From Desulfobulbaceae bacterium (GTDB lineage: Bacteria > Desulfobacterota > Desulfobulbia > Desulfobulbales > Desulfobulbaceae), in contig JALSNT010000508.1 of NCBI GenBank assembly GCA_026986885.1, positions 1-8,488 of the forward strand: a DNA stretch of 8,488 bases, in the 5' to 3' direction. Below are positions 5,663-8,488 of the stretch, one piece after another (the first letter of the stretch is position 1; every line of letters begins with the position of its first letter). The notes below the pieces were generated by a model. It did no database searches. It was not told the origin of the DNA and was given only the letters and a program-made list of their open reading frames with translations. The position numbers and the translations under genes were made by a program.

Positions 5663-7486
5663 TTATTCCGTTGCCTGCAGTCGATCGGCCAGTCCGGACC
5701 AGCGGTTGGTCCGGCGGCGGACAGCGGTTGCAATTCGTGTTTTATCGCCACAGAGGATGAGTTGTGTTTTTGCCCTGGTGATACCGGTGTACAGTAGTTC
5801 CCGGCTCAAAACCCGGCTTTCTTCTTCGGGCAGAAGGAGAAGCACCTTATCGAATTCCGAACCCTGGGCCTTATGAACAGTGATCGCCCAGGCGTCTTCG
5901 TGTTCGGGCAGGCTGCCGGGTGAGAAACCGTGCAGGCGGTTGTCGGCCTGCATAAACCAGGCCTTGAGGCGGCCCGCATCGTCATGGCGGAGTATGCCGG
6001 TATCACCGTTAAAAAGGTGCATCCGGTACTGGTTACGGCGGATAATAATCGGTCTGCCTGCAAACCAGTCCGTATCATCGGGGATTAATTTTTCATCGGC
6101 CAGCACTTGTCTTGCCCACAGATTAATGGTTTCGACCCCGGCAGCTCCTTTACGGACGGCGCAGAGAATGCGGAAGGACTCCAGGGCGGCGAAGGCCTCT
6201 TCAATGGTTTGCGCGGTTATCATTTTTCTGTATCCACGAAGAATCTGTCTGCGCAGCCATTGTCTGCGTTCATTGCCGGTTGTGTAGTTGATCTCCAGGT
6301 CGGGAAAAGGTGACTGCAGGCAGTGTTTCACCTTTTCCAGGTCTCCGCTGTTGACTGTTGTGGCCAGCATGCCGATACCGCTTGCGTTATCGAAGCGGAA
6401 ACTTTTGCCCAGGGTGACAACGGTGTCGTTGCCGGCCGCTGCTGATGTGGTTTGGGGAAGCGGTGCACAGCCGGTCAAATCCTCAAGTTGACGGCAGAGT
6501 TGCGGCGACCAGCTATTTTTCCTGTTGCTGCAGAGATCGGCAAACAGGCTGCCCGCCTCCACCGAGGCTAACTGGTGGCGGTCACCCAGCAGGATAAGGC
6601 GGCAGGTGGGCGGCAGGGCGCTGAGCAGGGCATCCATCAGCGAAATATCGATCATGGAAGCCTCGTCTACCACCAGCAGATCCAACCGCAGCGGATTTTG
6701 TTCATTATGGCGGAACCCGTCGACTCGCGGTCGATAACCAAGCAGCCGATGCAGGGTCTTTGTCTGCAACTGTTGCATGTTCGTGGTGTCCAGGTCAATT
6801 GCTGCGGCTGCCTGCTGCAGGGACTGCTGCAGGCGGGCGGCGGCCTTGCCGGTGGGGGCGGCCAGGCCAAGGCGCTGGTTTTCCCCGTTTTTTCCCCCGT
6901 TAGCCATGGCCTGGTGCAGGGCAAGAATGCGGGCCACTGTCCAGGTTTTGCCGGTTCCCGGCCCGCCGGAGATGATAAGCAGCGGTTTCAGCAGAGAGAG
7001 GGCAGCGGCGATGAGCTGGTCATTGATTCTTTTTTTATTTTTATCTTTGTCTGCAGGAAAGAGTCGGGCAAGCAGTTGCCGTCCTGTTGCCGTATCAATG
7101 TGGTTCAGGATGTCGGCCTTGTCGGTCAGCCACCCGGCAACCCGCTGTTCGCAGAGGAAAAACCGGTAGAGATACAGTCGATTCCTGTTGTCAAGGATAA
7201 GAGGCGCAACCTCTCCCGGTCTGCCGACCACCGATGTTGCAAGAAGTTTGCGCCGCCGGTTTGCCAGGTCGGGCATGGCCGCCTGATCTTTGCCGGACAG
7301 GAGGCTTGCTGCCCGGTCAAGCGGCAGGCAGACGTGACCCATGCCCACGGCTGCCGATGCCAGTGCCGCTGCCGGCAGTAATTCAGGGGTGCGGCCGCCG
7401 TCACGTTCATAGAGAAACAGTCCGGTTTCCATATCCAGAGGCCGGATATCACCACGTTTGCATGCCTGCCTGACAAGGGTTTTCAT
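5663..7486 (-). CDS. recD: Exodeoxyribonuclease V subunit alpha (RecD helicase)
   Basis: RecD is the fast 5'-to-3' superfamily 1B helicase of the RecBCD complex, which unwinds and resects DNA double-strand ends for recombination. At 607 residues it matches the usual length. Helicase motifs are in order: Walker A GGPGTGKT (174-181), motif Ia APTGKAA (210-216), Walker B VVDEASMID (272-280), motif III GDRHQLASVEAG (301-312), SFRF with the motif IV arginine (362-365), VHKAQGSEF (537-545) and LLYTGITRAK (564-573). The N-terminal 170 residues are the less conserved region that contacts RecB. The ATG overlaps the recB stop codon by 4 nt (ATGA), which indicates translational coupling, with GGGGAGG upstream. 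No clear intrinsic terminator follows. All motifs are intact, so it should be functional. Confidence 0.97.
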   Translation of the reverse strand: MKTLVRQACKRGDIRPLDMETGLFLYERDGGRTPELLPAAALASAAVGMGHVCLPLDRAASLLSGKDQAAMPDLANRRRKLLATSVVGRPGEVAPLILDNRNRLYLYRFFLCEQRVAGWLTDKADILNHIDTATGRQLLARLFPADKDKNKKRINDQLIAAALSLLKPLLIISGGPGTGKTWTVARILALHQAMANGGKNGENQRLGLAAPTGKAAARLQQSLQQAAAAIDLDTTNMQQLQTKTLHRLLGYRPRVDGFRHNEQNPLRLDLLVVDEASMIDISLMDALLSALPPTCRLILLGDRHQLASVEAGSLFADLCSNRKNSWSPQLCRQLEDLTGCAPLPQTTSAAAGNDTVVTLGKSFRFDNASGIGMLATTVNSGDLEKVKHCLQSPFPDLEINYTTGNERRQWLRRQILRGYRKMITAQTIEEAFAALESFRILCAVRKGAAGVETINLWARQVLADEKLIPDDTDWFAGRPIIIRRNQYRMHLFNGDTGILRHDDAGRLKAWFMQADNRLHGFSPGSLPEHEDAWAITVHKAQGSEFDKVLLLLPEEESRVLSRELLYTGITRAKTQLILCGDKTRIATAVRRRTNRWSGLADRLQATE

Positions 7487-8488
7487 GATTCCTCCCCTTT
7501 ACCGCCGCAGCAGCGGTCAAGCCGGGTAATCAGCTCCAGGGAGGGTCCGGCGTTGAAAATACCGGTACCCTGTGGATGGCACGGGTCCATGCCACGCAGG
7601 AAGAGGTAAAAGATGCCGCCGAAATGACGGTCATAGTCATAATCAGGAATTCGTGCGCTTAGGTACCGGTGCAGTGCCAGGGCGTAGATAAGGTATTGCA
7701 GGTCGTAACGGTGTTCCAGCATGGCGGCGGCAAGTTTTTCCGGCCTGTAGTCCTCCGGTGATTCTCCCAGGTAGTTTGACTTGTAATCAACAATAAAATA
7801 TTGATCCCGGTGGCGGAAAATCAGATCGATAAAGCCGACCATCAGCCCCTGTACGGTTGTCTGCCGCTCAGGTAGCGGGGCGATATCGGCAGAGGCCAGC
7901 GCCTGGTTTACGCGGGAGATGCGCATGTTTTTCAGCGGGAAGGAAAAACCCATTTCATTAATGCGGTTTTTCGGTGCAAGCTGGTTGAGCGAAAAGGTCG
8001 GCATAAGGTTGGTGGCCAGGACGGCCTGTATCCAGTTGGTGACCGGTTGCTGCCAGTGCTGCTCAAAACCGGCCCTGGCCAGTTGGTCGGCGATGATTGC
8101 TTCATGTTCTCCGGGATCGGTAAAGTCGATACGTTCCAGAATGGCATGCAGGCAGGTGCCGGCGGCCGGTCCTTTGGGAAAGCTGAAGACATTCAGGCCG
8201 GGGGGAGGTTGCAGCTGTGCATTGCTGCCGTCATCATAATCAGGTTGTTCCGGCCGGGGATCGTGGTCGGCGGTCAGGCCGGAGTAGCTGGTAATCTGCT
8301 GCGAGGTGTCGATTGTGCCGGTGAAGCGGGCAACGGTGAGGGAAGGTCCGGGCCGGGCAGTGAGCGGCGGCCTGTCGGCAGTATCCTCGGTCCAGGGCTT
8401 AACGGCAAGCGGCGCTCCATCGCTGTGCAGACGTGCCAGCTCTGTTATCAGTTCTTCCGCAGCCGGTGCTATGCCGTTGTGGAGCAGG
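7483..8488 (-). CDS. recB: Exodeoxyribonuclease V subunit beta (RecB), C-terminal part
   Basis: This is the 3' end of recB: 334 residues are visible and the frame is open to the right edge, so the helicase domains lie outside the window. The visible part is the linker and the PD-(D/E)XK nuclease domain that does all DNA cutting in RecBCD. I see SYSGL, then FPKGPAAGTCLHAILE with the metal-binding histidine (codon 8146-8148), GFIDLIFRH with the first catalytic aspartate, IVDYKSNYLG with the D-x-K pair, and the typical RecB ending HRYDLQYLIYALALHRYL followed by HFGGIFYLFLRG. Starting the gene at the internal ATG at 8004 would cut the domain in half and is wrong. It overlaps recD by 4 nt; recC is expected further upstream. 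Nuclease residues appear intact. Confidence 0.95.
   Translation of the reverse strand, partial: LLHNGIAPAAEELITELARLHSDGAPLAVKPWTEDTADRPPLTARPGPSLTVARFTGTIDTSQQITSYSGLTADHDPRPEQPDYDDGSNAQLQPPPGLNVFSFPKGPAAGTCLHAILERIDFTDPGEHEAIIADQLARAGFEQHWQQPVTNWIQAVLATNLMPTFSLNQLAPKNRINEMGFSFPLKNMRISRVNQALASADIAPLPERQTTVQGLMVGFIDLIFRHRDQYFIVDYKSNYLGESPEDYRPEKLAAAMLEHRYDLQYLIYALALHRYLSARIPDYDYDRHFGGIFYLFLRGMDPCHPQGTGIFNAGPSLELITRLDRCCGGKGEES

Noticed and set aside
6575..7381. A long plus-strand open frame (268 residues) opposite recD
   Set aside because: It is fully antisense to recD, whose helicase motifs are complete; low-stop antisense frames are common opposite GC-rich genes, and its translation shows no domain.
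7483..8004. A stand-alone 173-residue nuclease gene starting at 8004
   Set aside because: The frame is open without a stop to the window edge and the upstream residues are clearly RecB, including the conserved histidine of the nuclease site.

Overview
This window looks like the chromosome of a Gram-negative, probably anaerobic bacterium. A Desulfobacterota lineage (former Deltaproteobacteria, for example Desulfobulbales-like) is my best guess. That rests on a RecBCD-type RecB/RecD pair, a GGGtGRT/NifU-like gene pair of the kind common in anaerobes, Sec-exported proteins, a putative outer-membrane beta-barrel remnant, and a REP-associated Y1 transposase. The taxonomic call is inference. Every gene I can support is on the minus strand, so transcription runs from high to low coordinates.

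Right part (about 3720-8488, visibly GC-rich, housekeeping-like): the 3' part of recB, with its intact nuclease domain and running off the right edge, overlaps complete recD by 4 nt. After a 120-nt gap with a plausible sigma70-type promoter comes a tight two-gene operon: a NifU/IscU-like Fe-S scaffold-type protein, then a cysteine-containing GGGtGRT-family protein. A very strong rho-independent terminator (3722-3770) closes it. This pair is the most interesting system here: it is conserved and recognisable, but I know of no settled biochemical role for it.

Middle and left part (1-3720, more AT-rich and accessory in character): next to the terminator lies an open stretch without a start codon (3528-3722) whose translation looks like the last strands of an outer-membrane beta-barrel, probably a gene remnant. 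It is followed by a secreted ELWxxDGT-repeat protein with nine repeat units (probably propeller-like), a hairpin, and a secreted protein of unknown function containing a clear internal duplication. At the left edge is a REP-associated tyrosine (Y1/HUH) transposase. Its frame breaks at a run of nine identical bases just before the catalytic tyrosine; the rest of the protein is preserved in the shifted frame and runs off the left edge. A bulged hairpin next to a G-rich motif just upstream could be a REP-like end of this element.

Functionally, recB and recD supply double-strand-break processing, the Fe-S pair probably forms one module, and the exported proteins and transposase look like independently acquired accessory genes. 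I saw no tRNA, rRNA or CRISPR array.
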